Shown piece after piece: positions 61,360-64,000 of a stretch of 64,000 nt of DNA. Within the stretch, counting starts at the first letter, position 1. Each line of letters opens with the position of its first letter. The stretch is from Epiperipatus broadwayi (taxonomy: Eukaryota > Onychophora > Udeonychophora > Euonychophora > Peripatidae), in assembly GCA_028023455.1 (NCBI GenBank), contig JAQFVV010006215.1:5009230-5073229 (forward strand). Reading direction: 5' to 3'. Below the pieces are notes generated by a model. That model had not been told where the DNA came from and ran no database searches. It worked only from the letters and a program-made list of their open reading frames with translations. The translations under genes were made by a program, and so were the position numbers.

Positions 61360-61965
61360 TTGGGCTATTTCCATCATTTCATTTTTAATTGTTATATATT
61401 TTCAGAAAAATTAAAATAAATTTTCAAATATATTCAACAGCTCACAAATTATATAACACTGTGTTTCAAGTAGTAGTATTCTCCTTATTCGGGTATTGCT
61501 GGTTTGACTGGTGATAACACTAGCATGGAAATTGAACCAAGGAACCTTTAAATTTATGAATTCTGAATTTAAGACAACATTCTAATCAATTAGACCATTT
61601 TGTCAAAGACAACTTAAATAGAAATTTTATATAATTATAGTAAGGGCCCTCCTGATTTCTTCATTTTTTTAAGGACAAAGCTAATGAGTGGTTTCCAAAT
61701 TTTATGAATTATCACAGATTATTTGCCATTATCATCTGAGTAATTTGTTTAAATTTTTTTTTTTTTTACTTTTTCCCCTCTCAGTCCTTATGGAACATAT
61801 GTTCATTAGTATATACATGATCTTTTCCTTTAGATACATTTATTTTTTTCTCTCTAATCATTACTGTCTGTTTTTTTTTTAATCATTTTTCAATGAGATG
61901 GCTGATTTCACCAATATATGTCCTTCCACATTACATTCACATGTTATTTTATATATGCTGAAGTA
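61360..61965 (-). mobile_element. Penelope-like element 3' fragment, antisense
   Basis: On the minus strand from about 61955: CGRTYIGEISHLIEK (GIY-YIG, one frameshift after CECN), then IWKPLISFVLKKMKKSGG (about 61710-61650). A tRNA-like module follows (TTTGACAAAATGGTCTAATT, 61614-61595, and GGTTCAATTTCC near 61535). The tail runs to 61366. Same order as in the three other copies. Confidence 0.72.
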
Positions 61966-62339
61966 TGGAAGGAATTGTTATCTTTATTATGATTCATACC
62001 ATTCATATACATGAGCAATCGAAGAAACAGTCTTAGATCACATGTAGATAAGCTATACAAAAGTGAAAAAAATAGAAAAGCTTCTGATATAAATGGGAAA
62101 AAAGATAGGTGCATTTGGGATGGAGAAACTGCTGACTATAATGAAATTTTAAAATATGGTAATGTTTTTTTAGATTCAAAACTGGAATTTTTTAAGAATA
62201 TATGAATTTTTATAAAGTAGGACTGTTTAGCTTTAAATATGTTTATTTTATTCTAATTCATAAAAAAATAAAGGAGTTAAAAAGGAATAATTTATTATAG
62301 AAAAAATAATTTCAAGCATTTATTAATTAAACAGATTGC

Positions 62340-63150
62340 TTTCAGTCATGAATGAATGCTAGAGAATCATTAAAACTTGTGAGTATGATTCTTTTGCCAG
62401 ACAAATACAAAAAAAAAGCATTGGGAGCAAAGGTGTAATTAGTATATTGTTTTTATTGATTTGGGTAAGACATTTAATTCAGTTAATTGAAAAGATTTGT
62501 GGCAATATTTGAAATTAATTGATTGTCCAATGAAGTTTATTCACATTATGCAGCATGCTCTTGATGGAATGAAAATGTTATTAAAAATCTGAGGCATCTA
62601 GGTATGTACTAATGTGACTTTGGTTTCTGTTTTTTATGATAATAGTTTTTGGAATAATTTATTGGTATCTTCATGAACCAGGCTTTCATATGTAGGATAG
62701 ATTTCAAGGTCATTTTTTTAATTTGAAATGATTAAAAACAAGATCTTCATCTTCTTGACTTCTAGATTTATAGTATGTCAATGATTATATATTTTTCACA
62801 TTCAAAAGATGATTTACAAGATGGTTTTAATATTTGAATGCACTCTTTTAAAGATTTTGCTTTAGTCATTAATGTCACAAAATTAGTCCTTTGTTACTTA
62901 ATAATGGAAGAAGAATCTTCAGCAACTTTTAACTACTTTGAGAATGTGAATCAATTTAAATGTCACGGTAGACTGATGTTTAGATGCAATACAGACTTGT
63001 ATATGCTTTGCTGTATTAGCAAATTAAAATATAGGGTATTTCATCACAGTGGTATATCTTCTTCAATTAAGTTGATTATTAACAGATTATTAGCTTGCCC
63101 ATTTGTATGGAAGTTAAACACTGAAACCCAATTAACATGAAAGTATTGGA
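62340..63150 (+). mobile_element. LINE reverse-transcriptase fragment, decayed
   Basis: A frame near 62452 reads FIDLGKTFNSVNWKDLWQYL and CPMKFIHIMQHALDGMKM, the FxDLxKAFDxVxxxxLW...GCPxKFIxxxxxLHDGM block of a LINE RT. Later 62930-63110 reads YFENVNQFKCHGRLMFRCNT, then ISKLKYRVFHHSGI and LLACPFVWKL, matching the FTYLG...RISKAxxxFGRL...KLKxYRAxVLPxLLYG segment. Frameshifts and stops are common. Confidence 0.6.
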
Positions 63151-63433
63151 AAAAAATAATTTAGATGCTCTGTAAAATTTAAATGAAATGAGCAAAAAGT
63201 TTAGACTTTGTGGCTAATGATTCCAATGTATAAATATATAAAATGCACTAAAACGCATGAACACATAAAGCTGAACAAAAAATCTTAATACTGTAGATTG
63301 ATATAAACTAAAATATGTATTTAAGTATGTGGCTAAATGCTTTCAAGGGCCGAGGACCTCATATTCATAGCCATCTTGTAAATAAATAGGTTGGTTAAAA
63401 GCGATGCAAATTTATGTAAATGAGGTAGTTAAG

Positions 63434-64000
63434 TATTCCATTTCCTGGAGATCTTATAACAAGAGTCTTTTCTGCTTATAGAATTGTTATCTTTAGTCAT
63501 AAAGTAAGCTTCCTTTATCTTTCTCTTAAGATCGTGTCGCTCTCTGCAAACAACCACTGGGTCCTTAGGTCGGCAGTCATGACCAGCTAAGCTGCGGTGC
63601 TGGGCGAAAACTGAATTGCAAGAAGGGTTTATTAGTGCTTTATTATATGAGTATGTGTGTTGAGATAGCCGAGTGGACAGAGGCCCTGGTCTCGCCATAA
63701 TATGATGCCATACAATGTGTTTCAGGGCAGACAATATTGTAAACTACTTAAAGTGTCAGCAAGGATGGTAACTGTCTTTAGTATTATTAATAAAGCACTA
63801 ACAGAATCTTCTTGTAGTTCAATTTTCACCCAGCACTGCAGTTCAGCTGGTCATGACTGCCAACCTAAGAACCTAGTGGTTGTTTGCAGAGAGCGACACG
63901 ATCTTAAGAGAAAGATAAAGGAAGCTTACTTTATCACTAAAGATAACAATTCTATAAACAGAAAAGACTCTTGTTATAAGATCTCCAGGAAATGGAATAT
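63434..64000. repeat. Large inverted repeat reaching the window edge
   Basis: The left arm (63434-63612) is the reverse complement, with a handful of changes, of the right arm (63821-64000). Both contain GTCGCTCTCTGCAAACAACC or its complement, GGTCATGACTGC and TTATAACAAGAGTCTTTTCT. The 208-bp loop holds GAGATAGCCGAGTGGACAGA (63661), an A-box-like tRNA-Leu/Ser start, without a B-box. Open frames across it are by-products of the repeat. The element may continue past 64000. Confidence 0.85.

Noticed and set aside
62011-62205. 64-residue open frame on the plus strand
   Set aside because: No recognised family. It may be a LINE remnant because it precedes RT motifs, but no motif within it supports this.
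63429-63734. 101-residue minus-strand open frame
   Set aside because: Spans the left arm and loop of a large inverted repeat, matches no protein family, and its first part is repeated in inverted form in the other arm.

Overview
This is an AT-rich (roughly three-quarters A+T by eye) stretch of a metazoan, most likely invertebrate, nuclear genome. It has spliced exons with gt/ag introns, long introns, long microsatellites, and many decayed non-LTR retrotransposons (RTE/BovB-like LINEs) and Penelope-like elements. I see no bacterial gene organisation. The species cannot be named from sequence alone.

The only cellular gene I can support is BMS1, the nucleolar GTPase of 18S rRNA and 40S subunit maturation, on the + strand. 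Seven coding exons join in frame between 17004 and 58875 and encode 365 residues: the basic N-terminus, the GTPase domain with P-loop and THLD motif, and the AARP2CN region. The rest of the protein must lie past position 64000. Introns of 6.7, 10.0, 2.3 and 21.6 kb are packed with repeats, whereas the last two are only 87 and 83 bp.

Layout. 1-16.9 kb is upstream, gene-free DNA: a 110-bp tandem duplication, a SINE-like repeat with a ~445-bp perfect (ATT)n tract, a 672-bp foldback element with hammerhead-like ribozymes (7.5-8.2 kb), a minisatellite, and three decayed LINEs in both orientations (10.6-16.7 kb). Intron 1 (17.2-23.8 kb) holds a 1.83-kb terminal-inverted-repeat transposon (19.9-21.7 kb), a SINE and a LINE piece. 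Intron 2 (24.0-34.0 kb) holds a second foldback/hammerhead element (27.7-28.4 kb) with a different target-site duplication, and a similarly built repeat at 30.2-30.9 kb. Intron 4 (36.6-58.2 kb) holds two young RTE 3' ends, three Penelope-like copies, a tRNA-like sequence, palindromes and a possible cryptic terminal exon. The right flank (58.9-64 kb, the next BMS1 intron) holds more LINE and Penelope debris and a large inverted repeat running to the window edge.

The most interesting system is the pair of ~660-670 bp foldback elements. Each is flanked by a perfect target-site duplication (16 and 12 bp), carries CTGATGA...GAAAC...GTC cores with complementary stem I, and one contains two tandem copies 382 bp apart. 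This is the architecture described for animal retrozymes, small hammerhead-bearing retroelements thought to be mobilised by Penelope-like elements, and Penelope-like copies occur in the same window.
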